Below the pieces are notes generated by a model that did not search any database, was not told where the DNA came from, and saw only the letters and a program-made list of their open reading frames with translations. From Desulfuromonadales bacterium (lineage in GTDB: Bacteria; Desulfobacterota; Desulfuromonadia; Desulfuromonadales; JACZKF01), in contig JARFUG010000013.1 of assembly GCA_029289095.1 (NCBI GenBank), positions 5,828 through 63,090 on the forward strand: 57,263 bases of DNA, given 5' to 3'. Each line of letters starts with the position of its first letter. The stretch's first letter is position 1. Made by a program: the position numbers and the translations under genes. Of the stretch, positions 1 through 10,075 are shown one piece after another.

Positions 1-115
1 CGAGCGGGCAAAGCAGGAAGCCTCCGCCTCTTCGGACGAGCCCGGTTCGGACGAGTCCGGGGAGGTCGCGACATCTGACGAAGATCTCCAGACTGTCGAG
101 CAGGGCAAGGAGTAG
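1..115 (+). CDS. nusA: C-terminal tail of transcription factor NusA (partial, 5' end outside window)
   Basis: Only the last 37 codons are visible, ending at the TAG at 113-115. The peptide is an acidic Ser/Glu/Asp-rich tail that ends in EQGKE. The tail alone does not identify the protein. The call rests on position: a ylxR-type gene and infB follow directly, which is the conserved nusA-ylxR-infB order in bacteria. The ribosome-binding site of the next gene (AAGGAG at 107-112) lies inside these last codons, so the two genes are tightly coupled. NusA is an RNA polymerase-binding pausing, termination and antitermination factor. Confidence 0.7.
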   Translation, partial: ERAKQEASASSDEPGSDESGEVATSDEDLQTVEQGKE

Positions 116-121
116 GGCGCA

Positions 122-715
122 TTGCCGCAGGGGCAAAACAAACCGCAGCGGACCTGCCTGGGGTGCCGCGAAGTCGTCCTCCAGGGCGAACTCGTCCGTT
201 ATGTCCTCTCTCCGGGAGGAGACGTTCTGGTCGACTACAGGCAGCGCCTGCCTGGCAGGGGGGCTTATACCCATATCGATCCTGAATGCGTTCGCGCCGC
301 AGTCAAACGACAGCAGTTCGATCGCACATTCAAAGGGAAAAACAATAAAACCGAGGGCAAAAAGCTCCTTGACGAGCTTGCCGGAGAGATTCGCGATCGA
401 GTGATCGGGCTTCTCGGCATGGCTCGCAAGTCGGGACAGGCCATTTCGGGCAGCAGTATCGTTCTCGATTCTCTCGACCCCGCAGAAACCGCGCTCGTTC
501 TGGTCGCCGAAGATGTTTCTGCAGGAATCGGAAACAAAGTCCAGGCGAAGGCCGAACGCGCCGGAGTTCCTTGCGAGCGGATCTTCGACAAGGGACTTCT
601 GGGGCAGGTTCTGGGGAAGGGGGAGCGCAGTGTCGTCGCGCTCAGGAAAGGGGCTCTGGCCGAATCGATGAAGAAGGAAATTTTTCGATACAAGCAAATC
701 GCAGGGGAGAGTTGA
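122..715 (+). CDS. ylxR: YlxR (DUF448) fused to an L7Ae-like RNA-binding domain
   Basis: This 197-residue protein has two parts. Residues about 8-75 match the YlxR/DUF448 family, with RTCLGCREV near residue 10 and GRGAY near residue 46. Residues about 90-190 look like a ribosomal L7Ae/YlxQ fold ([13 protein letters not shown], then LVAEDVSAG). In Bacillus these are two adjacent genes; here they form one reading frame, as I recall for relatives of this group. The likely start is TTG at 122, nine bases after AAGGAG. The stop TGA at 713-715 overlaps the infB start. Both parts are RNA-binding families; the exact cellular role is unsettled. Confidence 0.88.
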   Translation: MPQGQNKPQRTCLGCREVVLQGELVRYVLSPGGDVLVDYRQRLPGRGAYTHIDPECVRAAVKRQQFDRTFKGKNNKTEGKKLLDELAGEIRDRVIGLLGMARKSGQAISGSSIVLDSLDPAETALVLVAEDVSAGIGNKVQAKAERAGVPCERIFDKGLLGQVLGKGERSVVALRKGALAESMKKEIFRYKQIAGES

Positions 716-3555
716 TGGGAAAGACACGGGTGTACGAATTGGCGCAGAAACTTGGACTGGAAAACAAGGAAATGCTCGAGAAGCTCCAAGGCGCTGGAGT
801 GAGTGCGAAATCTCACATGAGCTTCCTGGAGGATGAGGACCTGCGCAAATTCGAGGCCTCCTCCACTCCGACGGTGGAGAAGGTCGAAGAGGAGCGCATC
901 ACCCCCGGGATCATCCGTCGCCGCCGCAAGGAGGTTTCTCCTCCCGTTGCCCAGGCCGACGAACCAACTCCCGCCGAGGTGGCCTCAGAGCCTGCCGTCA
1001 AGGAGGAAGCGCCCGCTGTCGAAGCGGCTGCTCCCCCGATCTCGGCCCCCGCTCCGGCCCCTGTCGTTAAGGAGGCCCCTGCCGCTCCTCCCGAGCCCGT
1101 TGAGCCTCCTGTCGCCGCGACAAAGGTTGAAGAGCCGGCTCCCGTCGAGAAGCCCCTTCAGGAGAAACCGTCCGTCAAGGCCGAGAAGACGGAAAAGATC
1201 GCGGAGCAAAGACAGGAGGAGCTCGAGAGGCCTGCCAAGGCCGCCGCAGCGCCGCCGGCCAAGCCCGTCGCTCCCCGTCCTGAAAAAGCGACCGCGTCTC
1301 GGGCCCGTATTTTGGGCCGGGTCGAGCTCCCTCAGGCTGCGCCGCAGCGGCGCGAAGAGGGAAGACCTTCTGCGCCGCGAAGAGAAGAAGGCAGACCTTC
1401 CGCACCGCGGCGTGAAGAGGGCAGACCTTCTGCGCCGCGAAGAGAAGAGCGTCCGGCAGGGGCACGTCCGGCAGGGGGGCGCCCTCCGGCGCGTCCCGAA
1501 GGCGAAAGTTCCGCTTCCCGACCCGCAGCCCCGTCTGGCGCCAGGCCGCCGCGTCATGTCCCGCCGGCGGCTCCTTCAGAGGAGTTCCCCGCCAAGGAAG
1601 CGCGCGGAGGGAAAAAGAACAAGAAAGGCAAGGGCGCCGATTACGCTGCCACGGGTGACGAATCGAGACGACGCCGCGACCGTCGCGTCGAAATATTCGA
1701 GCCCGAGCGCAACGACAAGCTGCGTAAAGGCCGTCGTGCGCCCAAGCCCGTCAAAAAAACCGAGATCACCGTCTCCAAGGCCATCAAGCGCATCATCCGC
1801 ATCAGCGACGCCATCACCGTGGGAGAACTCGCCAAGCGCATGGGGATCAAGGCCAATGATCTGATCAAGGAACTGATGCGCCAGGGGACGATGGTGACGA
1901 TCAATCATCCTCTTGACTTCGAGACCGCCTCCATTCTGGCCTCCGACTTCAATTACGAGGTCGAGAACGTCGCTTTCGACGAAGAGGCGATCCTGGATCA
2001 TGTCACCCATAAGCCCGGTGAGGAAGAAAAGCCGGAGGATCTGAAAGTCCGTCCTCCCGTTGTGACGATCATGGGTCACGTCGACCATGGCAAGACGAGC
2101 CTCCTCGATGCCATCCGCGCCAGCGACGTCACCGCCGGAGAAGCGGGCGGCATTACTCAACATATCGGCGCGTACGACGTCGAGCTCGACGACGGGCGCA
2201 AGGTCACCTTCGTCGACACCCCGGGCCACGAGGCTTTCACCGCCATGCGCGCCCGCGGCGCCAAGGTCACCGACATCGTCGTCCTGGTTGTCGCCGCAGA
2301 CGACGGCGTGATGCCTCAGACCCGTGAGGCGATCAACCACTCCAAGGCGGCCGGCGTACCGATCGTCGTCGCCATCAACAAGATCGACAAGCACGAGGCG
2401 AATCCAGAAAAAGTCAAGCAGGAGCTCACCGAATTCGCCCTCGTTCCCGAGGACTGGGGGGGAGACACCATTTTCGTCGAGGTCTCCGCCAAAGCTCGCA
2501 TCAATATCGACCAGCTTCTCGAAATGCTTCTGCTTCAGGCTGAGGTCATGGATCTCAAAGCCAACCCGGACAAGCGCGCGAAAGGGACGATCGTCGAAGC
2601 GCGCCTCGACAAGGGACGCGGGCCGGTTGCCACCGTTCTGGTTCAGGAAGGGACGTTGCGTCCGGGCGATCCCATCGTCGCAGGGCTCCATTTCGGCCGC
2701 GTGCGCACCATGAACGACGATCGCGGAAACCGAGTTGAAGAGGCCGGACCGTCCATTCCCGTCGAGGTCACCGGTCTGTCGGGAGTCCCTGAAGCCGGCG
2801 ACAACATCTACGCCGTCGAGGACGAGAAAACGGCCAAGGACGTCGCCCACCACCGCCAGCAGAAACAACGTGAAGCCGAGCTTGCCAAGACAAGCAAAAT
2901 CTCCCTGGATCAGCTTTACGCCCGCATCCAGCAGGGGGACGTCAAGGAGCTCAAGGTCATCATCAAGGGGGATGTTCAGGGTTCGGTCGAGGCCGTCAAG
3001 GACTCGCTCCTCAAACTCTCCACCGATGCCTGCCGACTCATTGTCATTCATACGGCCGTCGGCGCCATCACCGAGAGCGACGTTACCCTCGCATCGGCTT
3101 CGGACGCCATCGTGCTGGGCTTCAATATCCGTCCCGAGTCCAAGGCCGCCTCACTGGCCGAGAACGAAGGGGTCGACATCCGTCTCTACAACATCATCTA
3201 CGACGCGGTGGCCGATATCCGCGACGCCATGGAGGGGCTCCTCGCTCCGACCCTGCGTGAAAAAGCCCTCGGCCGTGCCGAGGTCCGCGACACCTTCTCT
3301 GTCAGCAAGGTCGGGACGATCGCCGGATGTTACGTCCTCGAGGGGAAAGTGCAGCGCAACGCCCAGGTCCGGCTTGTCAGGGACAATGTCGTGATCTGGC
3401 AAGGGAAGATGAATTCGCTCAAGCGTTTCAAGGACGACGCGCGCGAGGTCGCAACGGGGTACGAGTGCGGCATCGGTCTGGAAAATTACAACGACATCAA
3501 GGTCGGCGACATTATCGAGGCCTTCGAAATGGAAGAGGTGAAGACCACCCTCTAG
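715..3555 (+). CDS. infB: Translation initiation factor IF-2
   Basis: A 946-residue IF-2, the GTPase that places initiator tRNA on the 30S subunit and promotes subunit joining. The start is the ATG at 715, overlapping the previous stop, because [14 protein letters not shown] is a typical IF-2 N-terminus. A long Ala/Pro/Glu-rich linker (about residues 60-370) contains a 30-bp tandem repeat coding for [10 protein letters not shown]. The G domain shows GHVDHGKT near residue 453, DTPGHE near 501, NKID near 555 and SAK after it. The C-terminal domains that bind fMet-tRNA follow. Length fits large proteobacterial IF-2 forms. Confidence 0.97.
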   Translation: MGKTRVYELAQKLGLENKEMLEKLQGAGVSAKSHMSFLEDEDLRKFEASSTPTVEKVEEERITPGIIRRRRKEVSPPVAQADEPTPAEVASEPAVKEEAPAVEAAAPPISAPAPAPVVKEAPAAPPEPVEPPVAATKVEEPAPVEKPLQEKPSVKAEKTEKIAEQRQEELERPAKAAAAPPAKPVAPRPEKATASRARILGRVELPQAAPQRREEGRPSAPRREEGRPSAPRREEGRPSAPRREERPAGARPAGGRPPARPEGESSASRPAAPSGARPPRHVPPAAPSEEFPAKEARGGKKNKKGKGADYAATGDESRRRRDRRVEIFEPERNDKLRKGRRAPKPVKKTEITVSKAIKRIIRISDAITVGELAKRMGIKANDLIKELMRQGTMVTINHPLDFETASILASDFNYEVENVAFDEEAILDHVTHKPGEEEKPEDLKVRPPVVTIMGHVDHGKTSLLDAIRASDVTAGEAGGITQHIGAYDVELDDGRKVTFVDTPGHEAFTAMRARGAKVTDIVVLVVAADDGVMPQTREAINHSKAAGVPIVVAINKIDKHEANPEKVKQELTEFALVPEDWGGDTIFVEVSAKARINIDQLLEMLLLQAEVMDLKANPDKRAKGTIVEARLDKGRGPVATVLVQEGTLRPGDPIVAGLHFGRVRTMNDDRGNRVEEAGPSIPVEVTGLSGVPEAGDNIYAVEDEKTAKDVAHHRQQKQREAELAKTSKISLDQLYARIQQGDVKELKVIIKGDVQGSVEAVKDSLLKLSTDACRLIVIHTAVGAITESDVTLASASDAIVLGFNIRPESKAASLAENEGVDIRLYNIIYDAVADIRDAMEGLLAPTLREKALGRAEVRDTFSVSKVGTIAGCYVLEGKVQRNAQVRLVRDNVVIWQGKMNSLKRFKDDAREVATGYECGIGLENYNDIKVGDIIEAFEMEEVKTTL
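1348..1455 (+). repeat. 30-bp tandem repeat inside infB
   Basis: Three full copies and one partial copy of a 30-bp unit, beginning at 1348, 1378, 1408 and 1438, encode [10 protein letters not shown]-type decapeptides in the flexible linker of IF-2. Copies differ mainly at third codon positions (cgg/cga, gag/gaa, tct/tcc). The array is therefore probably kept at the protein level, although it could still vary in copy number by slippage. Confidence 0.85.
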
Positions 3556-3564
3556 GCTCTTCCC

Positions 3565-3855
3565 ATGGTTATCGGCGTGCTCAGACTCGAACTGCTCCTC
3601 TACTCTCCGGGGAGCCTGAAGGAGAAGAGGGGGATCGTACGCAAGATTCTCGATCGCTGCAGGGTACGATTCCCCGTCTCCTGCGCCGAAACCGGCCTTC
3701 AGGATGTCTGGCAGCGCTCTGAACTCGGATTCGCGCTCGTGGGGCACAAGGAAGATTCCATTCGCGCCACCTTCGAGCGCCTCGAGGAGGAAGTCGAAAG
3801 CTCCGGTTCTGCGATTATTGCCGAACGGCACGTCGAAATTCTCCATTATTCATAA
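3565..3855 (+). CDS. DUF503 (YlxP-like) small protein
   Basis: A 96-residue protein beginning MVIGVLRLELLLYSPGSLKEKR. The SLKEKRGIVRKI segment and the later FERLEEEVE region are characteristic of DUF503, the Bacillus YlxP family. The gene sits between infB and rbfA, nine bases after the infB stop, which is the usual place for this family. Some YlxP homologues have been linked to ribosome biogenesis, which suits the neighbourhood, but the biochemical activity is unknown. Confidence 0.88.
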   Translation: MVIGVLRLELLLYSPGSLKEKRGIVRKILDRCRVRFPVSCAETGLQDVWQRSELGFALVGHKEDSIRATFERLEEEVESSGSAIIAERHVEILHYS

Positions 3856-3867
3856 AAGGCAGGATTC

Positions 3868-4245
3868 ATGGATACACCTCGCGCGTCCAGAGTGGGCGAG
3901 CAGATACACAAGGAAATTTCTGCTCTTCTCGTCAAGGGGATCAAGGACCCGCGCATCGGTTTCGTCACCATTACAGCCGTCGAGGTGACGAGGGACCTGA
4001 GCATCGCCAAGATTTTCTTCACCGTCGTCGGTGACGAGACCGTCCGCCGGGAGTCGGAAAAGGGGCTCAGGAGTTCGATCCCCTTCATACGCAGGGAGAT
4101 CGGACGCCGCATCCGGATGCGTCATGTGCCCGAGATCCGGTTCGAATACGACAAATCGATCGAATACGGCAACCGGATCGAAAGCCTCATTCAGGAAATC
4201 CACGAGCAGAAGGCCGATGATTCCAGCGATACTGAAGACAATTAA
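3868..4245 (+). CDS. rbfA: Ribosome-binding factor A
   Basis: A 125-residue protein with the RbfA pattern: [15 protein letters not shown] at the N-terminus, [19 protein letters not shown], and [21 protein letters not shown] towards the end. RbfA is a KH-fold factor that binds immature 30S subunits and helps finish the 5' end of 16S rRNA. The ATG at 3868 follows AAGGCAGG. The last 29 bases overlap the start of the next gene, so translation is probably coupled. Confidence 0.96.
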   Translation: MDTPRASRVGEQIHKEISALLVKGIKDPRIGFVTITAVEVTRDLSIAKIFFTVVGDETVRRESEKGLRSSIPFIRREIGRRIRMRHVPEIRFEYDKSIEYGNRIESLIQEIHEQKADDSSDTEDN

Positions 4246-5164
4246 GGAGGGGAAGCGCTTCCTCGTCGCGTCCCATGAAAGCCCCGATGGAGACGCTCTT
4301 GCGTCGACTCTCGCCCTGACCCTGGCCCTGAGGGATGCCGGCAAGGATGTGGTCGCCTACAACTGCGACGGCATCCCTGAAAGTCTCGACTTTCTCCCTG
4401 GATCTGACACCGTCGTGAGCACTCTCGACGGATACGGTCTTTTCGACGCCGGTTTCATTCTCGATTCAGGTGAACTGCGCAGGGCTGGCAAGCATCTGCG
4501 GGGGTTGTGCCGAATCCTCGTCAATATCGACCATCACCCCTACTCGGAAAACTTCGGGGAAATCTATTACGTCGACACCGAAGCCTGCGCAACGGGAGCG
4601 CTCGTCTACAGGATCCTGTGCGAGGGCGCCATGCCGATATCGAAAGATGTGGCGGTCTGCATATATTCTGCAATCCTCTCCGACACCGGCTCGTTTCGCT
4701 ACTCCAACTCGAATCCCGAAGCGTTTCGCATTGCATCCGAGATGGTCTCCCTCGGCGTAATACCGTGGGACGTCGCGACCGGTCTGTACGAGAACCAGGC
4801 CGAATCGCGCCTCAGACTCTTGTCGCTGGTTCTACCGACCCTCGCCCTTTCGCCCTGTCGGCGTCTGGCTTCGGTCTCCGCGACGCTTCAGATGATGCGC
4901 GATACCGGAACCGGACCCGAGCATACCGACAGTTTTATCAATTACCCGCGCTCCATACGCGGGGTGGAAGTGGCCATCTTCTTCCGCCAGGTCGAAGACT
5001 CCGCCTTCAAGGTGGGGTTCCGTTCCAAGGGGCGGGTCGACGTCGGCGCGCTGGCGAGAGAACTCGGCGGCGGCGGCCACCACAACGCTGCCGGGGCGCT
5101 TGTGCGCGGTCCCCTCGACGAGGTCCGCGACTCGGTCTTCTCCAGCTTGTCCGCCCTTCTGTAA
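4217..5164 (+). CDS. nrnA: DHH-family phosphoesterase, NrnA-type oligoribonuclease/pAp phosphatase
   Basis: A 315-residue DHH/DHHA1 protein. The DHH domain shows [12 protein letters not shown] near the N-terminus, [12 protein letters not shown] for the metal site, and [10 protein letters not shown]. The C-terminal DHHA1 domain carries [10 protein letters not shown]. The family hydrolyses short oligoribonucleotides and 3'-phosphoadenosine 5'-phosphate, finishing the RNA decay that PNPase starts. The start at ATG 4217 (AGAAGG upstream) gives a normal N-terminus and overlaps rbfA by 29 bases. The same gene lies between rbfA and truB in many bacteria. Confidence 0.9.
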   Translation: MIPAILKTIKEGKRFLVASHESPDGDALASTLALTLALRDAGKDVVAYNCDGIPESLDFLPGSDTVVSTLDGYGLFDAGFILDSGELRRAGKHLRGLCRILVNIDHHPYSENFGEIYYVDTEACATGALVYRILCEGAMPISKDVAVCIYSAILSDTGSFRYSNSNPEAFRIASEMVSLGVIPWDVATGLYENQAESRLRLLSLVLPTLALSPCRRLASVSATLQMMRDTGTGPEHTDSFINYPRSIRGVEVAIFFRQVEDSAFKVGFRSKGRVDVGALARELGGGGHHNAAGALVRGPLDEVRDSVFSSLSALL

Positions 5165-5185
5165 ACAATCCGCCAGCCTTTTTTC

Positions 5186-6094
5186 GTGACCGGTCTTCTC
5201 GTCATCGACAAGCCTTCAGGGCTCTCTTCCCATGACGTCGTACAGCGCGTTCGCAGGATCATGCGCACGCGCCGCGTCGGACATGCCGGAACCCTCGACC
5301 CGATGGCGACGGGGGTTCTCCTGGTCGCGATAGGAGACGGGACCCGACTCGTCGAATTTCTGATGGAAGGACGCAAGAGCTACCGCGCCGTTCTCAAGCT
5401 CGGCGAATCGACCGACACGCAGGACAGCGAGGGGGAGGTTCTGGTTCGAAAAGATCCCGGTGGTGTCTCGCAAGAGGCGCTCTGCGCGGCCGCTGAACAA
5501 CTTGCCGGTGAAATCCTGCAGCTTCCGCCGATGTATTCGGCCCTCAAACGAGACGGCATTCCTCTGTACCGCCTTGCGCGCCAAGGGGTGGAGGTTGAGC
5601 GCGAGGCGCGGCGAATCATTGTTCACCGCCTCGACATTCTCGAGTTCCGGCCGCCCTTTGTCACCATCGACGTCGTCTGTTCGAAAGGGACCTACATACG
5701 CACTCTGTGCCACGATCTCGGCGAGATTCTTGGCACTGGAGCCCACATGACGGCTCTTCGACGAACCGCCTGCAGCGGGTTCACCGTCGAAGACGCTCAT
5801 TCTCTCGATCAGCTTGCCTCAGATGCACAGCAGGAATGCTGCAGGCTCCTTCTGCCGCTGCGCGAGGCCATGCGCGCCTTTCCCGCCCTGGCCCTCGATG
5901 AAATCGGCGTCGGGCGGCTCCGCAACGGAGTTCCGCCGGAAATTTCATCGGTTTCAGGTCCCCTGCCGGCTGACGGATCTCTTGTCGTGCTGACCTGTGA
6001 AGAAGAACTGCGGGCAGTGGCACGGTTCGAGCCGCAGCGCTCCCACGAAAAGCGTGGCGATTTTCGCCTGCTGAGGGTCTTCCATCCGCGTTAA
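5186..6094 (+). CDS. truB: tRNA pseudouridine(55) synthase
   Basis: A 302-residue TruB. The N-terminus reads TGLLVIDKPSGLSSHDVV, and the catalytic aspartate is D38 in GHAGTLDPMATGVL. Further family segments are LPPMYSALKRDG and SKGTYIRTLCHDLG. It makes pseudouridine 55 in the T-loop of tRNAs. The best start is GTG at 5186; no strong Shine-Dalgarno sequence precedes it, which suggests coupling to nrnA, whose stop is 21 bases upstream. Confidence 0.95.
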   Translation: MTGLLVIDKPSGLSSHDVVQRVRRIMRTRRVGHAGTLDPMATGVLLVAIGDGTRLVEFLMEGRKSYRAVLKLGESTDTQDSEGEVLVRKDPGGVSQEALCAAAEQLAGEILQLPPMYSALKRDGIPLYRLARQGVEVEREARRIIVHRLDILEFRPPFVTIDVVCSKGTYIRTLCHDLGEILGTGAHMTALRRTACSGFTVEDAHSLDQLASDAQQECCRLLLPLREAMRAFPALALDEIGVGRLRNGVPPEISSVSGPLPADGSLVVLTCEEELRAVARFEPQRSHEKRGDFRLLRVFHPR

Positions 6095-6111
6095 AGTAGG
6101 GAGATAATAAC

Positions 6112-6140
6112 TTTACAGGCTTTCACTTTTATGTTAGAAA
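6112..6140 (+). promoter_or_regulatory. Predicted sigma-70 promoter for rpsO
   Basis: TTTACA at 6112-6117 and TAGAAA at 6135-6140 are 17 bases apart, and a TG at 6132-6133 gives an extended -10. The site lies in the truB-rpsO gap, where rpsO commonly has its own promoter. Prediction only. Confidence 0.5.
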
Positions 6141-6161
6141 GCAATGTTCTTAACAAGCAGA

Positions 6162-6178
6162 GCCGGGGGCAGCCCGGC
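6162..6178 (+). promoter_or_regulatory. Hairpin in rpsO leader, possible S15 autoregulatory site
   Basis: The sequence folds as GCCGGG-loop-CCCGGC just upstream of the rpsO ribosome-binding site (6191-6198). S15 represses its own translation by binding leader RNA in several bacteria, using unrelated structures. The hairpin is visible; a regulatory role is inferred. Confidence 0.3.
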
Positions 6179-6206
6179 CTAATTTGCACGAAGGGAGGTG
6201 CCAGCA

Positions 6207-6473
6207 GTGACGGCAACGGAACGCAAGCAGGAGATCATCGACAAATTCAAGACCCACGAAGGAGATACGGGGTCGCCGGAAGTACAGGTTGCTCTTCTTT
6301 CAGAGAGAATCACCTATCTGACCGAACACTTCCGCACTCACAAGAAAGACCATCACTCCCGCCGGGGTCTTCTTAAAATCGTCGGGCAGAGAAGAAGGCT
6401 TCTCGACTACCTGAAGAACAAGAACGTCGAGCGCTATCGAGCTCTGATCAAGGAACTCGGCATTCGTAGATAG
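6207..6473 (+). CDS. rpsO: 30S ribosomal protein S15
   Basis: The S15 signature is complete, including [34 protein letters not shown] and the C-terminal ELGIRR. Two GTG codons are possible starts. The one at 6198 is part of the strong AAGGGAGG ribosome-binding site, while the one at 6207 lies eight bases after it and gives 88 residues, the usual S15 length. The second is therefore chosen. S15 binds 16S rRNA early and organises the platform of the 30S subunit. Confidence 0.97.
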   Translation: MTATERKQEIIDKFKTHEGDTGSPEVQVALLSERITYLTEHFRTHKKDHHSRRGLLKIVGQRRRLLDYLKNKNVERYRALIKELGIRR

Positions 6474-6478
6474 TACGG

Positions 6479-6516
6479 GGCAGCACGCTTCCTCGGGAGG
6501 CTGCTGCCTTTTGCTT
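6479..6516 (+). terminator. Intrinsic terminator after rpsO
   Basis: GGCAGCA at 6479-6485 pairs with TGCTGCC at 6502-6508. An inner CCTC/GAGG stem lies between them and TTTTGCTTTT follows. It separates rpsO from pnp, as in the E. coli rpsO-pnp region. Confidence 0.75.
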
Positions 6517-6682
6517 TTGACGCGATGGCTGGGGGAGGTTGTCCGGAGAGAGGGCCTGGTCTGCCGAAAGGGCGGCCGGGCAGGCCCTGTTTCAGGCCAT
6601 CCTCCTTATGCCATTTTTTGTTAATCAGGGTACAATTCAAAATGGGATGGCTGCGCAGGTTGCAGCCGAAAGGAGAGTAGTT

Positions 6683-8782
6683 ATGGCTTATCACAAGGTT
6701 GAGGTCGAATTCAACGGTCAACCCCTCACCATCGAAACAGGTAAAATGGCCCGTCAAGCCGACGGCGCCACGGTTGTGACCTATGGTGAGACAAAAGTTC
6801 TTTGTACGGTCGTCTCGGCCAAGCAGATGCGCGAAGGACAGGGGTTTTTTCCTCTTACGGTCAATTACGCGGAGAAATTCTATGCCGGCGGGAAAATTCC
6901 CGGTTCTTTTTTCCGCAGGGAGAGGGGAGCCACGGAGCGAGAGACTCTCATCTGTCGCCTCATCGATCGTCCTATGCGCCCCTTGTTCCCCAAGGGGTAC
7001 CTTTACGAAACACAGATCATGCCGACTGCCATCTCGATCGACAAGGTGAACGATCCCGACACCCTGTCGATCGTCGCTGCATCGGCGGCAGTCGAGGTCT
7101 CCGACATCCCCTTTGACGGACCGATTGCCGGAGTTCGCGTCGGTCGCGTCGACGGGCAGTTCATCGCCAATCCCACTCTACAGCAGATGGAGCAGAGCGA
7201 TCTCGACATCATCGTTGCCGGCTCCAAAGACGCCGTCATCATGGTGGAGGGCGAGGCGAAGTTCCTCTCGGAGCAGGAGATGCTCGAAGCGATCTTCTTC
7301 GGGCATGAGGCGATGCAGCCTCTCATCGAGGTGCAGATCAGATTGCGCGAGATGGTCGGCATCGCCAAGCGGGAGTTTACGCCGAAGACGACCGACCTCG
7401 AACTCGAAGCAAAGGTCAATGCGCTGCTGGAGGAGAAAATCCTCAGCGCCGTGCGCATTCGCACCAAGCAGGAGCGCTCCGCCGCCGTCAAGCAGGCAAA
7501 GGCCGAGGCTCAGGAGGCTCTCGCCGATGAATTCCCCGATCGCGCCGATGAGATCGCGTCTCTTGCCGACAAGGTTGAAAAGCGCGTCGTTCGCCAAATG
7601 ATCATCAAGGACAAAGTCCGCATCGACGGCCGCGGCATGAGCGACATTCGCGCCATTTCCTGCGAGGTCGGCCTTCTCCCCCGTGCTCACGGCAGTGCGC
7701 TTTTCACCCGTGGCGAGACCCAGGCTCTGGTCGGGTTGGCTCTCGGGACGTCCGTTGACGAGCAGCGCATGGACAACGTGCAGGGGATGGAGTTCAAGAA
7801 GTATCTTCTTCACTACAACTTTCCCCCCTTCTGCGTGGGGGAGACGAGCATGCGACTTTTCCCGGGGCGTCGCGAAATCGGCCACGGATATCTCGCCGAG
7901 CGGGCCACCGCCAAGATTCTCCCCCATCACGACCAGTTTCCCTACACCATCCGTGTCGTTTCCGAGGTGCTGGAGTCCAACGGCTCATCGTCCATGGCAT
8001 CGGTTTGCGCTACGTCCATGGCTCTGATGGACGGCGGAGTTCCCGTTAAGGAAGCTGTCTCCGGCATTGCCATGGGTTTGATCAAGGAGGGGAACGACGT
8101 CGCTGTCCTCAGCGACATCCTGGGAGATGAAGACCACCTCGGGGATATGGACTTCAAGGTGACCGGCACCAGGGACGGGGTTACCGCCCTGCAGATGGAC
8201 ATCAAGATCACCGGCGTGAACCGCGAGATCATGAAGCAGGCTCTCGAGCAGGCCCGAGACGGCCGCATCCATATCCTGGAGAAGATGGCCGAGGCGATCA
8301 GCGCACCCCGTGAAGATCTCTCGATCTACGCCCCGCGTATCACCACCATTTACGTCAAATCGGACCAGGTTCGCACCGTTATCGGCTCAGGGGGCAAGAA
8401 CATCCGCGGAATCATCGAGGCGACCGGATGCTCCATCGACATCGAGGACGACGGACGCATCAACATCGCCTCGGCCGACGGCGACGCATGCCGTAAGGCG
8501 ATCAAGATGATCCGCGATCTGACCCAGGAGGCCGAAGTCGGAAAGCTGTACATGGGGACGGTTCGCAAGGTGATGGAATTCGGCGCCTTCGTCGAGATTT
8601 TCCCTGGCACCGACGGCCTCGTGCACGTATCGGAGCTTGATAAGGAACGTGTGCGCAACGTCACCGATATCCTCAAAGAGGGGGATCAGGTTCTCGTCAA
8701 GTGCATCGGCATCGACAAGCAGGGCAAGATCAAGCTCTCTCGCAAAGAAGCGCTTGGGCAGTCTTTGCCGGATCAGGACTGA
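6683..8782 (+). CDS. pnp: Polyribonucleotide nucleotidyltransferase (PNPase)
   Basis: A 699-residue PNPase, the phosphorolytic 3'-5' exoribonuclease. Two RNase PH-like domains (about 10-145 and 320-540) flank the helical middle domain. The first contains [17 protein letters not shown] and [15 protein letters not shown] domain follows ([17 protein letters not shown]), then an S1 domain ([18 protein letters not shown] to the end). The reading frame is open further upstream, but ATG 6683 with AGGAGAG at 6671-6677 yields the standard N-terminus [12 protein letters not shown]. About 165 bases of leader separate it from the rpsO terminator. Confidence 0.97.
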   Translation: MAYHKVEVEFNGQPLTIETGKMARQADGATVVTYGETKVLCTVVSAKQMREGQGFFPLTVNYAEKFYAGGKIPGSFFRRERGATERETLICRLIDRPMRPLFPKGYLYETQIMPTAISIDKVNDPDTLSIVAASAAVEVSDIPFDGPIAGVRVGRVDGQFIANPTLQQMEQSDLDIIVAGSKDAVIMVEGEAKFLSEQEMLEAIFFGHEAMQPLIEVQIRLREMVGIAKREFTPKTTDLELEAKVNALLEEKILSAVRIRTKQERSAAVKQAKAEAQEALADEFPDRADEIASLADKVEKRVVRQMIIKDKVRIDGRGMSDIRAISCEVGLLPRAHGSALFTRGETQALVGLALGTSVDEQRMDNVQGMEFKKYLLHYNFPPFCVGETSMRLFPGRREIGHGYLAERATAKILPHHDQFPYTIRVVSEVLESNGSSSMASVCATSMALMDGGVPVKEAVSGIAMGLIKEGNDVAVLSDILGDEDHLGDMDFKVTGTRDGVTALQMDIKITGVNREIMKQALEQARDGRIHILEKMAEAISAPREDLSIYAPRITTIYVKSDQVRTVIGSGGKNIRGIIEATGCSIDIEDDGRINIASADGDACRKAIKMIRDLTQEAEVGKLYMGTVRKVMEFGAFVEIFPGTDGLVHVSELDKERVRNVTDILKEGDQVLVKCIGIDKQGKIKLSRKEALGQSLPDQD

Positions 8783-8802
8783 TAGACATAGAGGAAGGTT
8801 CA

Positions 8803-10059
8803 GTGCAGAAAACCGTCCTCCCAAACGGAATCCGGGTCGTCACCGAACACATTTCCGAGGCTCACTCGGTGACGATCGGCTTCTGGGTTGAAAATGGATC
8901 CCGCCATGAGACGCCCTCTCAGGGCGGGATTTCCCACTTTGTCGAACATATGCTTTTCAAGGGAACCGAAACGAGATCGGCCCTTCGGATCGCCAAAGAG
9001 ATCGATTCGGTCGGCGGGGTCCTCAACGGCTTCACCAGCCGGGAGTTCAGTTGCTACTACGCCAAGGTTCTCGCCCGCAGGCTGCCGATGGCGGTCGATC
9101 TTCTCTCGGACATCGTCCTGCACTCGGTCTTCGCCGCCGACGACATCGAGAAAGAACGCAAGGTGATCCTCCATGAAATCAACATGATGGAGGACACTCC
9201 CGACGATCACATCCACGATCTGTTCAGTCAGAACTTCTGGCGCGGCCACTCTTTGGGGCAGTCGGTTCTCGGCACCCCTTCCAGCGTGAACGCTATTTGC
9301 AGGGGCGATCTGCTACACTTCATGGGCGAGCGCTATTGCGGTCGTCAGATTCTCATCTGCGCCGCGGGCGATCTTGATCATGACGATATCGTCGAGCAGA
9401 TCGCCGCCGCCTTCACCGCCGTTCCACAGGGAGAGTCCCATCCCGTGCTCGGCAATGTTCGCTACACCTCCGGAATTTCCGTCGTGGAAAAGGATTTCGA
9501 ACAGGTGCATCTGTGCCTCGGAACCCAGGCTCTGGCGCAGAACCACTCCGATCGATTCGTCTCCTACCTGCTCAATTCCATTCTCGGAGGGAGCATGAGT
9601 TCCAGACTCTTTCAGAGCATCCGGGAGGAGCGGGGTCTGGCCTATTCGGTCTACAGCTATCTCAACTGCCATTCCGATTCGGGAGCGCTGGTGACCTACG
9701 CCGGGACATCCCCTGCCGATGCCGGCGAAGTCCTTTCGCTCATGCTTGCGGAGATGAGGCGTTTCTGTGAGGAACGCGTCTGTGAGGACGAACTCCATGC
9801 GGCCAAGGAACAACTCAAGGGAAACCTTCTGATCTCGATGGAGAGCACCGACAATCGTATGACCCGAATCGCCAAGAACGAGATTTACCTCCATCGGCAT
9901 CTTTCCCTCACGGAGGTGCTCTCCGAGATACAGAAAGTCACCCGGGACGATATTCTGCGCCTGGCGCGATCGATCTTTCGGAACGATGTCCTTCACCTTC
10001 AGGTTCTCGGCCGATACTCGGAAACCGATCTGAAATCGAGGGATCTCACTCTCTCCTGA
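8803..10059 (+). CDS. M16 family zinc metallopeptidase (mitochondrial processing peptidase-like)
   Basis: A 418-residue M16 peptidase. The inverted zinc motif HFVEH covers residues 45-49 (ISHFVEHMLFKGT), and the third ligand region follows in ERKVILHEINMMEDTPDD. The C-terminal half carries the inactive M16C-type domain, including SSRLFQSIREERGLAYSVYS. The GTG at 8803 is preferred because GAGGAAGG precedes it and the protein then starts QKTVLPNGIRVVTE. M16 enzymes lie next to pnp and dut in many bacteria. The natural substrate of these bacterial members is not established. Confidence 0.93.
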   Translation: MQKTVLPNGIRVVTEHISEAHSVTIGFWVENGSRHETPSQGGISHFVEHMLFKGTETRSALRIAKEIDSVGGVLNGFTSREFSCYYAKVLARRLPMAVDLLSDIVLHSVFAADDIEKERKVILHEINMMEDTPDDHIHDLFSQNFWRGHSLGQSVLGTPSSVNAICRGDLLHFMGERYCGRQILICAAGDLDHDDIVEQIAAAFTAVPQGESHPVLGNVRYTSGISVVEKDFEQVHLCLGTQALAQNHSDRFVSYLLNSILGGSMSSRLFQSIREERGLAYSVYSYLNCHSDSGALVTYAGTSPADAGEVLSLMLAEMRRFCEERVCEDELHAAKEQLKGNLLISMESTDNRMTRIAKNEIYLHRHLSLTEVLSEIQKVTRDDILRLARSIFRNDVLHLQVLGRYSETDLKSRDLTLS

Positions 10060-10075
10060 TCTTTGTTGAAATACG

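Noticed and set aside
1348-1455. Tandem repeats as a CRISPR-like array
   Set aside because: The units are directly adjacent without spacers and are in frame with infB. The GQP repeat near 40806 is likewise coding, and no cas genes are present.
1576-3051. Long minus-strand open frame opposite infB (and similar frames opposite purL at 25995-27782 and ggt at 36205-37599)
   Set aside because: Strong GC-rich codon bias leaves long antisense frames open. They lack ribosome-binding sites and recognisable domains, and the plus-strand proteins are unmistakable.
6539-6682. In-frame upstream extension of pnp
   Set aside because: The extra 48 residues do not resemble any PNPase N-terminus, and the ATG at 6683 has a good ribosome-binding site and the conserved start.
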